From NCBI GenBank assembly GCA_022616275.1, contig JAKEFB010000308.1, positions 22,691 to 86,690 on the forward strand: 64,000 nucleotides of DNA, read 5' to 3'. Position numbers and translations under genes: made by a program. This stretch comes from Chloroflexota bacterium (GTDB taxonomy: Bacteria > Chloroflexota > Anaerolineae > Promineifilales > Promineifilaceae). Of this stretch, positions 52,301 through 60,661 are shown piece after piece (position 1 is the first letter of the stretch; each line of letters starts with the position of its first letter). The notes under the pieces are model-generated. The model saw nothing but the letters and a program-made list of their open reading frames with translations. It did not search any database and was not told where the DNA came from.

Positions 52301-54723
52301 AGACCGTCACCTTACCCAAGAGACCCGCCTGGCTGCCGGAAGGAGAAACGACCTTTACGGCCGCGCTGCTACCCATTATCATCCGCGACGAAATCTACGG
52401 CGTCGTCGAAATAACGGCTCCGGCCGGGCGCCACACCTTTAACGAAAACGAACTACAATCGCTACTGGCTATTATCAACCAGGCGGGCATTGCCATGGAA
52501 AACGCCCAACTGTTTGAGGATACCTACCAGCGCGAGCGGTTCTTTGCCGCCCTCGGCCGGGTGAGCCTGGCCATTAACGCCACCTTTGACCTGCCCACCG
52601 TCCTGAGCCTCATCTGCCAGGAAAGCCTGAGCCTCTTCCAGGTGGACGGCGCCTACATCTGGCAGCGGCAGGAAGACGAGCTGGTGGGCATTGCTGCCCA
52701 GGGCCACGCCAGCGAGGAGTTCTCCGGATTACGGATTCCTGCCACCGATATTTCCACCTTTGCCGCTACCGTCGTTCATCAAGGTGAAGGGACGTTTATC
52801 AACAACTTCCGCCAACAGTCGGCCGTCAACCTGCACCTGCCTCAACAAGAATCTATCCAGGCAGTGCTGGGTATTCCGCTCATGCAGGAAGCGGACATCA
52901 TCGGCGCCCTCATCCTGGTCGAAAGAAGCCGGCCGGATCGCTTTGGCCCACGCGATATGGAGCAGGCTACCGTCTTTGGCGTCCAGGCCGCCATCGCCAT
53001 CCAGAACGCCCAACTGGTAACCGAGTTGCGCGAGTTGAACGAGCAGTTGGATGAACGGGTGGCCGAACGTACCCGCGCCCTGGGCCAGGAGCGCGACCGG
53101 GTGCAATACCTGCTGCGCATCACCACTGAGCTGTCGGCCAGCCTGGACCAGGACCGGGTCTTGAGCCAGGCCCTGGAACTGGTCAACGAAGTCGTCAACG
53201 CCACCCAGGGTGGTATCCTGCTCATGGACAGCGATACCGGAAATCTGGTCTATCGCGCCGCCTTCGGCCGTCCGGAACGCCTGCCTGCCCAGGGTGCGGT
53301 CCTGGACCTCAGCCTCGACAGGGGGCTGGCCGGCTCGATTATTCATAACCGGACGGCTGTGGTCATCAACGACACCCAGGCCGATGAACGTTGGGTCAGC
53401 CCGCCCGATAACCCTGAGCACCGTTCCGTCCTGGCCGTTCCTCTCATTTCCAGCGACGAAGTGATTGGCGTCTTGATGCTCTTTCACAAAGAGCCGGGCG
53501 CTTTTACCCAACAGCAACTGGAACTGGTCGAGGCGGCCACCATTCAGGTCGCCAATGCCATCAATAATGCCCAACTGTACCTCCTCATCCGCGATCAGGC
53601 CGAGCGGTTGGGCACAATGCTCCGCCTGGAACAAATCGAAGCAGCCAAGAACCAGGCCATCGTGGAAAGTATTGCTGACGGCGTGCTCGTGGCCGACGCG
53701 GCCGGCCAGGTTATCCTGGCCAACATGCCGGCCAGTCTCATCCTCGACATCCCCCGTCGGCAGCTCATTGGTAAATCTATCAATGAGTTGTTGGGCCTCT
53801 ACGGTTCTTCAGGCGAGTCCTGGATGCGTACCATTGACCGGTGGGGCCGCCACGCCGATGGCAGCCACGAGTACCGCGCCTCCCTGGCCGACCGGCTGAC
53901 CGTCGAAGATAAAGTAGTCAGTGTCCACCTGTCGCCGGTCTTCGCCAACAACCAGTTCTTTGGGACGGTCTCCATTTTCCGTGACATCACCAAGGAAGTA
54001 GAAGTGGACCGGATGAAGAGCGAGTTTGTCTCCACCGTTTCCCACGAGTTGCGCACCCCCATGACCTCGATCAAAGGGTACGCCGACCTGATGTTGATGG
54101 GCGCGGCCGGGCTAATGACCGATCCCCAGTTGCGCTACCTGAAGGTCATCAAGAACAACGCCGACCGCCTGAGTATGCTGGTTAACGACTTGTTGGACAT
54201 CTCCCGCATTGAGACCGGCAAGACCGAGCTTGACCTGCGCCCCCTCGACATTCCCCAGGTTATTGAACAGGTGGTGGAAGGCCATCTGCGCGGCCGGATC
54301 GAGCACGAGGGCAAGCCCATCAAAGTCTTCACCGAGATGGCCCCCTCCTTGCCCCTGGTCCATGCCGACCATGCCCGGATTACCCAGGTGCTGACCAATC
54401 TGTTGGATAATGCCTTCCATTACACGCCGGCCGAGGGTGAAATCAAGGTTAGGGTCGTGTCCAACGGCAACTACGTCGTTATCAGTATTACTGATACAGG
54501 TATTGGTATCAGTAAGGAAAACCAGAAAAAGATCTTTGATCGCTTCTTCCGGGCCGAAGACGCGGAAGTACAAAGGGTCGCCGGCACGGGTCTGGGTCTG
54601 TCAATTGTACGCAGCCTCATCGAAATGCACGGCGGTCGAATCGAAGTAGAAAGTACCCTGGGCAAAGGCAGTACCTTTACCTTCAGCCTGCCCTTGGTAC
54701 CCGAGGAGAGTGATGTTGTGTAG
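49333..54723 (+). CDS. Cytosolic histidine kinase: PAS, seven GAF, inserted SH3b, PAS, HisKA, HATPase
   Basis: This 1796-aa protein has no membrane segment. In order: PAS (about 10-100), GAF1 (119-260), GAF2 (295-534) interrupted at 403-465 by a bacterial SH3 domain (DDVLNVRTRPGTAHQV, GWVNERYL), GAF3 (546-720), GAF4 (730-890), GAF5 (895-1060), GAF6 (1070-1225), coiled coil, GAF7 (1257-1420), PAS (1438-1555), HisKA with H1571 (STVSHELRTPM) and HATPase (NLLDNAFHYTP, DTGIGIS, GTGLGLSIV). It should phosphorylate the receivers at 48408 and 54777. The many GAF domains imply several small-molecule inputs. SH3b domains normally bind cell wall outside the cell, so one inside a soluble kinase is odd. 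Confidence 0.9.
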   Translation: MEKELTSATTLSFLDNLHEGILVVATDGTIQYLNQAAIELLGLEREPATLYEAVAPYEAWQELLEGDSETHLYTNAGRVGVQARTTTWQNTPAVQLVLTPAHAVEDSQGRGQLDDRLAALTRISQQLSATLRLDAILQAVVEEATANTGATGGHVSLYNKAQEQFAMRLVRGDAVPPELLAGLEKEVLESRQGLIRHRLPKKFKTRSLLIVPIVYEGLVAGMIVLYSSQPDYFDEEERLFVVALANHAAIAIGNAQRFDELNKRSTLLHRRAQQIERFVESSRVMHDDRPLSEVYDDLVYAIQEGVGFHIVVLNLIDEDAPAMPLRTIAAAGLPLERFQEIQQMVQPWAEIEKVLVPEFALGRAYFVPAERADAYANLQTFQASDLYPVKVLVDQRGESTYHVVFVADDDVLNVRTRPGTAHQVISALPHDARQIYITGSAQAVDGSFWVPIIYRDIAGWVNERYLQEDPLPIQNWDPNDLFVIPLLGSRGQPIGLISLDSPVDGHRPDINTAKALEIFANQAATAIENIRLYHNTRAYANQLQQLHNISQQVLRELDFDRQLQLIVESIQAAGWDRSTLTLRDRELNVVKLVAAGLTEEEVRFLKDNLLPAETWRERLTDERYSHYRVGACYFMPADDPWVQERVGLGLPDNSPVRAEPYAWHPDDLLFLPLYDREQHVMAIISLDHPQDGRRPTLRSVQIIELYAQMATPIIENSQLYQEMQHQLADLRTVTEVGRAISTILDLEELLEQIGRAISAAYQVDSYYISLYNTTDNTLHFPVLVERMASQDVSPIQAERGPTNYVFRTGQPLLVSNKSEWDKHTDPGYGEPSESYLAVPMRAADRVIGVIAIQDYSRPNLFGDHHIRTLTTIASQAAVAIENARLLSETLARSQELRILFEASHAISGTLDQEIVLTAMGDYLLQVVNAQGYTIYEWNRAKREAVVVAEHARLAQRDLTPASAVYNLADFKVIQQVIDTQVPLVAQVDGQTVTLPKRPAWLPEGETTFTAALLPIIIRDEIYGVVEITAPAGRHTFNENELQSLLAIINQAGIAMENAQLFEDTYQRERFFAALGRVSLAINATFDLPTVLSLICQESLSLFQVDGAYIWQRQEDELVGIAAQGHASEEFSGLRIPATDISTFAATVVHQGEGTFINNFRQQSAVNLHLPQQESIQAVLGIPLMQEADIIGALILVERSRPDRFGPRDMEQATVFGVQAAIAIQNAQLVTELRELNEQLDERVAERTRALGQERDRVQYLLRITTELSASLDQDRVLSQALELVNEVVNATQGGILLMDSDTGNLVYRAAFGRPERLPAQGAVLDLSLDRGLAGSIIHNRTAVVINDTQADERWVSPPDNPEHRSVLAVPLISSDEVIGVLMLFHKEPGAFTQQQLELVEAATIQVANAINNAQLYLLIRDQAERLGTMLRLEQIEAAKNQAIVESIADGVLVADAAGQVILANMPASLILDIPRRQLIGKSINELLGLYGSSGESWMRTIDRWGRHADGSHEYRASLADRLTVEDKVVSVHLSPVFANNQFFGTVSIFRDITKEVEVDRMKSEFVSTVSHELRTPMTSIKGYADLMLMGAAGLMTDPQLRYLKVIKNNADRLSMLVNDLLDISRIETGKTELDLRPLDIPQVIEQVVEGHLRGRIEHEGKPIKVFTEMAPSLPLVHADHARITQVLTNLLDNAFHYTPAEGEIKVRVVSNGNYVVISITDTGIGISKENQKKIFDRFFRAEDAEVQRVAGTGLGLSIVRSLIEMHGGRIEVESTLGKGSTFTFSLPLVPEESDVV

Positions 54724-54776
54724 TGCCGCCATCCCTCCCGGGGGTTCGGCAACGACCCACTCAGACGAAGAAGCTT

Positions 54777-55145
54777 ATGTTAAAAATATTAATAGCTGAA
54801 GACGAACCCGATATTCGCGAATTGATTACTCTGACACTGCAATTCAGCGGCTACGAAGTAGTCAGCGCCAAGGATGGGGTTGAAGCAGTCGAAGTGGCTC
54901 AAGCCGATAAATTCGACCTGATCCTCATGGATGTCCGTATGCCCCGCATGACTGGTTACGAAGCTTGCCGCCAACTGCGTGCTATTGAGACTACCAAACA
55001 CATCCCCATCATCTTCCTGTCGGCCAAAGGCCAGGAGTCGGAGGTCCAGGCAGGGCTGGATGCCGGGGCAGACCAGTACATCCTGAAACCGTTTGCGCCA
55101 GACCTGCTCTCCAGGAAAATCAGGGAAGTTCTCGGTAAGCAATGA
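54777..55145 (+). CDS. Single-domain response regulator (CheY-like)
   Basis: The 122-aa product from the ATG at 54777 starts MLKILIAEDEPDIRELI. It has the acidic pair (ED), phospho-acceptor in DLILMDVRMPRM, Thr/Ser in IFLSAKG and Lys in ILKPFAPD. No output domain. It follows the kinase by 53 bases and overlaps the next gene by 4 (ATGA), so it probably relays the kinase signal to that gene's product or to a protein elsewhere. Confidence 0.9.
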   Translation: MLKILIAEDEPDIRELITLTLQFSGYEVVSAKDGVEAVEVAQADKFDLILMDVRMPRMTGYEACRQLRAIETTKHIPIIFLSAKGQESEVQAGLDAGADQYILKPFAPDLLSRKIREVLGKQ

Positions 55146-55933
55146 GCATTACCACCATTGGCGACCACCTGATTCATTATGAGGCCCTCGGCCGAGGCGA
55201 GCCGTTGATCTTTGTCCACGGTTGGCTCGGCTCATGGCGCTATTGGTGGCCGTCCATGCAGGAGCTGTCCACTCAACACCGGACCTTCGCTTTCGACCTG
55301 TGGGGCTACGGTGACTCCAGCAAAGCGCAGAACAAGTACTCTTTTGAAGCTTACGTCGAGATGCTGGACCAGTTCGTGGACAAGCTGGGTATTATCAAGC
55401 CCTTCACCCTCGTCGGCCACGCCCTGGGCGCGGCCGTCTCACTCCGCTACACCCTGCTACGGCCGCAAAGTATCAAGAAGATCATTATGGTTGCCCTGCC
55501 CCTTCAGGGTGGACATATCAACGACCGCCTGACCAACACCGACTCCACCTCCTTCATTAACCGCGTCCTGGGCAAGTCCAACGTCTACCCCGAAGTCGAA
55601 TCGGAAACGCGGAAGACCGATAAAGCGGCCATGAACGCAGTCGCCAGCCAACTGATCAGCTACAACTTTGCCGCCGACCTGGAAAAATGTACCTGCCCGG
55701 CCCTCCTGGTCTTTGGTGGCCAAGACCCGGTGGTCCAGCCCCCGGCCGGCGATTACAGCCAGCTCCAACGGCCGGAAAACAACCGCCATTACGTCTCCTT
55801 GGACGGTTGCAACCATTTCCCCATGTTAGAGCAAACGGCCAAGTTCAACCGGTTGCTGTTGGACTTCATCCGCACCGCCGACAACTTCACCGACATTGCC
55901 CCCAAAGAGCATTGGCAACGCCGGACTCGCTGA
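55142..55933 (+). CDS. Alpha/beta hydrolase-fold protein lacking the nucleophile serine
   Basis: The 263-aa protein aligns with the hydrolase at 44399 (LIHYEALGRGEPLIFVHGWL, FDLWGYGDSS, YVEMLDQFVDKLGII). The nucleophile elbow reads GHALGAA, so position 94 is Ala where the paralogue has Ser99. The acid (FGGQDP, D195) and base (GCNHFPM, H225) are kept. The enzyme should be hydrolytically inactive. Plant and bacterial hydrolase-fold proteins have become receptors (for example GID1, RsbQ-like signalling keeps the triad). Coupled to a receiver gene, this one may be a ligand-binding signalling partner. No signal peptide. Confidence 0.85.
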   Translation: MSITTIGDHLIHYEALGRGEPLIFVHGWLGSWRYWWPSMQELSTQHRTFAFDLWGYGDSSKAQNKYSFEAYVEMLDQFVDKLGIIKPFTLVGHALGAAVSLRYTLLRPQSIKKIIMVALPLQGGHINDRLTNTDSTSFINRVLGKSNVYPEVESETRKTDKAAMNAVASQLISYNFAADLEKCTCPALLVFGGQDPVVQPPAGDYSQLQRPENNRHYVSLDGCNHFPMLEQTAKFNRLLLDFIRTADNFTDIAPKEHWQRRTR

Positions 55934-56082
55934 GTCTGGGCGAACTTCTGTCCGGTAGTGCCCAATCAAATCCCCCTAATCAATGTAAACAGGACCCAGA
56001 TTTTCCCGATAAACGCTGATTTGATTTTTTATCTGCGTCATCTGTGTTAATCTGCCTCCTGTTTTGTAGGAGAATCTTGCCA

Positions 56083-57294
56083 ATGAAGGTTGCTGCTTTA
56101 ACGTTAAGACGATGGCTTTTTTGTGTCGCCATTTTGCTGCTGGCTGCCTGCCAGTCGGAATCGGCCGCACCGACTCCAACGATAGGCCCGCCGGCCGCCG
56201 GTACCCCGTCCGCGTTGTCCTCTCCCACCGCCACCCTATTACCCGGGCCTGTTATCAGCACCCCGGGATTGCCGGCTACGACCCCTGTGGCCGGCCAGCC
56301 CACGGCCGTCCTTCAGCCCACCCAGTCCATCCCCGGCCTCATCGGCCCGGCTAACTTCCCACCCAACGTCAACCCCCTCACCGGCGAAACGGTGGCCGAC
56401 CCGGCCGTCCTCCAGCGCCGGCCCATCGCCATCAAAATCTCTAACATTGCCCGCGTCCGGCCGCAGTCTGGCCTCAATAGCGCCGACCTGCTCTACGAAC
56501 ATTACACCGAAGGCGGCATTACCCGCTTTACAGCCCTCTTCTACGACCAGGACGCTGCTAAAGTGGGCTCCGTGCGCAGCGCCCGGCTCATTGACCTGGA
56601 AATCCCGGTCATGTACGACGCCGCCTTTGCCTATTCTGGGGCCAGCGGGCCGGTGCGCCTGATGCTCCGCGATAGCGCCTTCTTCAACCGGGTCATCTCC
56701 CCCGACTTCGGCCACGGCGGCTTTGACCGCATCAGCGATCCCAACAACCCCGGCCAGTTCTTTGAAGACACCCTCTTTACCAACACCGCCGTCCTGCGTT
56801 CCATCCTCGACCAGCGCGGCGAAAACCGGCCGCCTGTCTTCCAGAACGGTATGGCCTTCCACCCCACGCCCCCGGCCGGCGGCGTTCCCGCCAGCGCCCT
56901 GGAAGTCACCTACCTGGCCACCGACGCCTTTTGGCAATACAACCCGGCCACCGGCCGCTACACCCGCTGGAGCGACGGCGTTCCCCACCTGGACGCCGCC
57001 ACCGGCCAGCAATTGGACTTCAAAAATATTATCGTCCTGGCCGCCCACCACGAAGACACCGACATCGTCGAAGATACCAACGGCTTCTTCTCCATCCAGA
57101 TTCAGATCTGGGGTGAAGGCCCCGTCTCCATCTTCCGCGACGGCCAGCGCTTCGAGGGTCGTTGGCGGCGGGCCACTCCCGGCGAGATGCTCACCTTCTA
57201 CGACCTGCAGGGCAACATCTTGCCCCTGGCCCCCGGCAACACCTTCTTCCAGATCGTCCCCCTGGGCTTCACCGATCTCATCGTGACGCCTTAA
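56083..57294 (+). CDS. DUF3048 lipoprotein (YerB-like)
   Basis: The ATG at 56083 follows TAGGAGAATCTTGCCA, giving a 403-aa product. MKVAALTLRRWLFCVAILLL then AAC is a lipoprotein signal. A Pro/Thr/Gly linker runs to about residue 85. The DUF3048 domain follows: NPLTGETVADPAVLQRRPIA, IKISNIARVRPQSGLNSADL, YEHYTEGGITRFTALFYDQ, SVRSARLIDLEI. The C-terminal half has TFYDLQGNILPLAPGNTFFQ. It is surface-anchored; the family is uncharacterised. The upstream gap 55934-56082 contains an AT-rich ATCTGCGTCATCTGTGTTAA repeat. Confidence 0.85.
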   Translation: MKVAALTLRRWLFCVAILLLAACQSESAAPTPTIGPPAAGTPSALSSPTATLLPGPVISTPGLPATTPVAGQPTAVLQPTQSIPGLIGPANFPPNVNPLTGETVADPAVLQRRPIAIKISNIARVRPQSGLNSADLLYEHYTEGGITRFTALFYDQDAAKVGSVRSARLIDLEIPVMYDAAFAYSGASGPVRLMLRDSAFFNRVISPDFGHGGFDRISDPNNPGQFFEDTLFTNTAVLRSILDQRGENRPPVFQNGMAFHPTPPAGGVPASALEVTYLATDAFWQYNPATGRYTRWSDGVPHLDAATGQQLDFKNIIVLAAHHEDTDIVEDTNGFFSIQIQIWGEGPVSIFRDGQRFEGRWRRATPGEMLTFYDLQGNILPLAPGNTFFQIVPLGFTDLIVTP

Positions 57295-57303
57295 AGGGCT
57301 GAC

Positions 57304-57837
57304 ATGGCCGAATTAACCCGTCAGGAAGTAGCCACCATTTTACGTGGCACGAAGTCCCTCTTCCGCCGCGACCTGTCCGGGCTGGATCTCAGCCAGCTCA
57401 ACTTCTCCCAGGCCAACCTGCGGGACGCCAACCTGATGGGCGCCGACCTGCGCGGGGCCGCCCTGGTTGGCGCCAACCTGGACGGGGCTAACCTCTCCGC
57501 CGCCAACCTCAGCTTGGCCGATCTAGCCGATGCTAGGCTGAGAGGGGCCAACCTGATCTTAGCCAACCTCGCCGTCGCTTCCCTACGCGGCGCCGATCTG
57601 ACCTTCGCCAACTTAACCGGAGCCAACCTGACCGGGGCCAATCTCTTTGTCGCCAACCTGACTGAGGCTATACTAATCCACACCAACTTAGGCGTCAGCC
57701 AGTTGACCGGTGTCAATCTGACTGGAGCCTGCCTGTTCGGGGCCAGCCTGGTTGGGGCCAACCTGGACGAAACCATCCTGGCCGGCTGCAACCTGATGAA
57801 CGCCACCCTGCCCGACGGCACGATCTACAAGGAGTAA
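57304..57837 (+). CDS. Pentapeptide-repeat protein
   Basis: The 177-aa product has a short lead (MAELTRQEVATILRGTKSLF) and then about 25 A(D/N)Lxx units: ANLRDANLMGADLRGAAL, ANLDGANLSAANLSLADL and so on to NATLPDGTIYKE. It folds as a right-handed square beta-helix. Roles in the family range from gyrase protection to unknown. It has no signal peptide. It starts 9 bases after the DUF3048 stop. Confidence 0.85.
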   Translation: MAELTRQEVATILRGTKSLFRRDLSGLDLSQLNFSQANLRDANLMGADLRGAALVGANLDGANLSAANLSLADLADARLRGANLILANLAVASLRGADLTFANLTGANLTGANLFVANLTEAILIHTNLGVSQLTGVNLTGACLFGASLVGANLDETILAGCNLMNATLPDGTIYKE

Positions 57838-57908
57838 TTGAGTAATTGGGTAATTGAGTAATTGGGTAACCTCATCCACTCAGTCCTCAGTCCTCAGTCC
57901 TCGTCACT
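57836..57908. repeat. TAATTGGGTAATTGAG and CTCAGTCCT repeats
   Basis: Four TAATTGxG units (57836-57868) overlap the stop of the pentapeptide gene, followed by CTCAGTCCTCAGTCCTCAGT (57879-57898). Both word families recur elsewhere in the window (23755-23785, 27684-27710, 60338-60362). Confidence 0.75.
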
Positions 57909-57925
57909 TATTGAAGGAGACCGCC

Positions 57926-60301
57926 ATGACCGACTTTCGCTTCGAGACTTGGCCAACCGAGTTTCGGATCATCAACCAGCTTTTTGGCGTCAACCGCGAC
58001 TTTTACGCCCGCTTCGGCCTTCCCGGCCACGAAGGCATAGACATCCAGGCCCCCCTCGGCGCGCGGATCTTTGCCGTGGCCGCCGGCCGGGTCCGCGTCG
58101 TCAACACCAACCCCGCTGCCAGCAACTACGGCATTCACGTCCGTATTGAGCACGCCGACGGCTACGAGACCATTTACGGCCACTTCCAGGAAGCGCGGGT
58201 CAGCCTGAACCAGAACGTCAACGCCGGCGATTTGCTCGGCCTGGCCGGCAGCACCGGCAACAGCACCGGCCCCCACCTTCATCTGACGCTCAAAAAACGA
58301 GGCCAGAGTTTGCCTGGCTACCCCGAGAACATCATTGACCCGACGCCGTTCTTGCTGCCGTTGCTGGGCTGGCGGGAACCCGCCGGACCGTACACCAACG
58401 GCTGGGTCTTCACCGAAGCCGTCCTCGCCTTCGGTCCTCTGGCCCAGGCCAACGCCGGCGGGGTGAGCCTGCGCCAGGCCCCCGCCCGCAACGCCAACCG
58501 GATTGCCGTCGTCCCCGAAGGGACAATCATGATTGTCAACGGCCAGCCGAGCGGCGAGTACACTCCCGTGCGCGTTTCCAGCGTGGCCATTGGCGTCAAC
58601 CCGCCGCCGCCAGCGCCAACCCCACCCCCGCCGCCAACCGTGGCCACCATAGATGGCTGGGGATTCGCTACCAACCTCATCGTTAGCGGCCCCCAGGCAA
58701 TCGTCGGCAACTTTGGCATTAACCTGCGCGCCGCCCCCGACCGTGGTGCAACTAACATCGGCCTGGTCGAGGCCGGCAGCACCGTAACCAGCCTCGGACC
58801 GGTCAGCGGCGAATACATGCCCATCCGTGTGCGTCGCGCCGACTTCATGGGACCCATCAACCTGCCAGAAATGCCTCCGGTCCTACCGCCGACGCCCACC
58901 GGTCCATCTGAAGATACAGTCCTGGGTTGGGGCGCGACGTCTTTCCTGGGCCTGATGGGCGGCCGGGCCACCGTTACCTCTCAATTTGGCCTGAACTTGC
59001 GGGCGACGCCCGGTATGAGTGCGCCTGTCCTGGGTATCGTCAAAGGCTTTGCCAGCGTGACGGTAGCCGGACTTGCTCAGGGCAGCTTCACCCCCATCCT
59101 GGCCCGCAAGGTAGACATTCTCAACCTGGTTTCCCCCCTGCCAGCCGTCACGCCGCCTACCCCCTTGCCCGGCACGATTCCCACCCCGCCCCCGCCCCAG
59201 CCCATCCACGACACCACGCCGGGCTGGGCCTTCACCGCCGGCATTGCCATCACCGGCCAGGAAGCCATTGCCGGACCGCTGGGTATCAACCTGCGGGCCG
59301 AGCCGCGCCGTGACGCAACGATGGTTGGTTTCGTGCCGGCCGGGGCCACTATGATTGTCACCGGCCCGCCCCAAGGCGAATACACCCCTGTCCGCGTAGA
59401 CGACGATGTCATCCAGCTCGTTAGCCCTGGCGCCGCCGCCCAGCCAACGCCCCCGATCAACCCGGACCCGCCCCTGATCGGCCAGACACGCCTCGGCCTG
59501 CACGCCTCGGCCGACCCTGGCGACCTGCGTGAGGCCGAATTCGCCGAGTTCGCCGCCACCCGGCCGGGGATCATCAAGGTCCTGTCGGCCCACAGCGGGG
59601 CCAGCATTGCCCGCCTGGCTGCCCAACACGCTGGCGCCGCCTGGATCGTCCGCGCCTTCCTCAGCTTCCGGGGCGGCCGGGTCGTTCGTCCCAACCAATT
59701 CGTCAACGACACCATCGGCGACGTCGAGCGGGCGCTCAACGCCTTGCAGGGCAAGGAGGTCGTCATCGAGCTACACAACGAGCCCAACCTCCTCGACGAA
59801 GGGCTGGGCGGTTCTTGGGCCGACGGCGGCGCATTTGGCGCCTGGTTGGGCGAGGTGCTCAGCCTCTATCGCCAGCGGCTGCCTGGCCAGCGCTTCATTT
59901 ACCCCGGCCTCTCCCCCGGCCCATCCGTCCCGCCACTCAAGCAAGACCACCGGACCTTCATCGAAGCCAGCCGGGCCGCCGTCGAAGCGGCCGACGGCCT
60001 GGGCGTTCACCTCTACTGGTCCCAAGACCCCAACTTCCCCATGCCCACCGCCCTGGCCGTCCTCGATGACTACGTCAACCGCTTCCAGAACCGGCCCATC
60101 TGGGTCACCGAAGCCAGCAACAACAAGCCCGGCGCCACCCCCCAGCAAAAAGGGCAGCAATACCTCCAGTTCTGGACCGAACTCAAAAGGCGTCCCAACG
60201 TCCGCGGCGTCACCTACTTCGTCGCCTCCGCCACCGACCCCACCTTCGACTCCGAACTATGGGTCGGCCGCGGCATCGGCGCCATCGTCGGGCAACGTTA
60301 G
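57926..60301 (+). CDS. M23 peptidase-like / four SH3b / glycoside hydrolase-like fusion
   Basis: The ATG at 57926 has AAGGAG eight bases upstream. The 791-aa product begins with a LytM/M23 domain: GHEGIDIQ (H35, D39), YGHF (H86) and GPHLHL (H117, H119), all zinc and catalytic positions. Four SH3b units follow (about 150-505, each GW.F...I.G..A..G.FGINLRA.P...A). The C-terminal third (about 525-791) is TIM-barrel glycosidase-like, with ELHNEPN (E619, likely acid/base) and WVTEAS (E729, likely nucleophile). It looks like a two-headed cell-wall or glycan hydrolase, yet no signal peptide is visible, so export would need a non-classical route or lysis. Confidence 0.8.
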   Translation: MTDFRFETWPTEFRIINQLFGVNRDFYARFGLPGHEGIDIQAPLGARIFAVAAGRVRVVNTNPAASNYGIHVRIEHADGYETIYGHFQEARVSLNQNVNAGDLLGLAGSTGNSTGPHLHLTLKKRGQSLPGYPENIIDPTPFLLPLLGWREPAGPYTNGWVFTEAVLAFGPLAQANAGGVSLRQAPARNANRIAVVPEGTIMIVNGQPSGEYTPVRVSSVAIGVNPPPPAPTPPPPPTVATIDGWGFATNLIVSGPQAIVGNFGINLRAAPDRGATNIGLVEAGSTVTSLGPVSGEYMPIRVRRADFMGPINLPEMPPVLPPTPTGPSEDTVLGWGATSFLGLMGGRATVTSQFGLNLRATPGMSAPVLGIVKGFASVTVAGLAQGSFTPILARKVDILNLVSPLPAVTPPTPLPGTIPTPPPPQPIHDTTPGWAFTAGIAITGQEAIAGPLGINLRAEPRRDATMVGFVPAGATMIVTGPPQGEYTPVRVDDDVIQLVSPGAAAQPTPPINPDPPLIGQTRLGLHASADPGDLREAEFAEFAATRPGIIKVLSAHSGASIARLAAQHAGAAWIVRAFLSFRGGRVVRPNQFVNDTIGDVERALNALQGKEVVIELHNEPNLLDEGLGGSWADGGAFGAWLGEVLSLYRQRLPGQRFIYPGLSPGPSVPPLKQDHRTFIEASRAAVEAADGLGVHLYWSQDPNFPMPTALAVLDDYVNRFQNRPIWVTEASNNKPGATPQQKGQQYLQFWTELKRRPNVRGVTYFVASATDPTFDSELWVGRGIGAIVGQR

Positions 60302-60398
60302 TTATTGGTGATTGGTTATTGACCGTTCGGCGTAATAGCCAATTACCAATTACCCAATTACCTCTTTCTGTCACACAAAGATGAGTAATTGATGAAAA

Positions 60399-60427
60399 TT
60401 GACAAAGCCCCCTCCTGAGGTTATAAT
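60399..60427 (+). promoter_or_regulatory. Perfect-consensus sigma-70 promoter before rpsA leader
   Basis: TTGACA (60399-60404), a 17-base spacer and TATAAT (60422-60427). Both hexamers and the spacing are ideal. The start is predicted near 60434, over 310 bases before the S1 start codon. Confidence 0.85.
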
Positions 60428-60433
60428 CCTGCT

Positions 60434-60661
60434 CAGGAACTCCGAGCAAACGCTTTACAATACTATTGCGTGGCAGTCCTGAACAGGTAAGATCGTTTCA
60501 ATATCCGATTGGCCGTTGTATTGATTTTCTACGGCGCTGAACACAATAAAGGGCAACCATTGTAGGAAATAGCTGTTAGAAACGGCGCTCAATAGAGTTG
60601 CAGACTTAGAAAGCTCGGCTGCTCCTTAGGAAGCATAAATTGTGACAGCCGGGCTTTTTTT
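60434..60661 (+). ncRNA. Structured rpsA leader RNA or independent small RNA
   Basis: From the promoter start to the T-tract is about 228 nt. Nested pairings by eye are CCGAGC (60442-60447) with GCTCGG (60613-60618), CTATTG (60463-60468) with CAATAG (60590-60595) and the local hairpin TCAATA/TATTGA (60498-60503 with 60519-60524). The word ACGGCGCT occurs twice (60531, 60582). The outermost pairing would use the left arm of the terminator, so terminator and antiterminator forms exclude each other. It could be an attenuator for S1/S21/IF-1 or a small RNA. I do not recognise a named class. Confidence 0.5.
60613..60661 (+). terminator. Intrinsic terminator inside the rpsA leader
   Basis: GCTCGGCTG (60613-60621) pairs with CAGCCGGGC (60646-60654), nine pairs with one G-U, and is followed by seven T (60655-60661). 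The loop contains the small palindrome TCCTTAGGA. It lies 87 bases before the rpsA start codon. Confidence 0.8.

Noticed and set aside
60434-60661. 6S RNA, SRP RNA, tmRNA or T-box
   Set aside because: Length would suit 6S, but I could not find a long rod with a central bubble; no SRP GGAAG/tetraloop, tmRNA tag or T-box GGTGG-type motif was seen.
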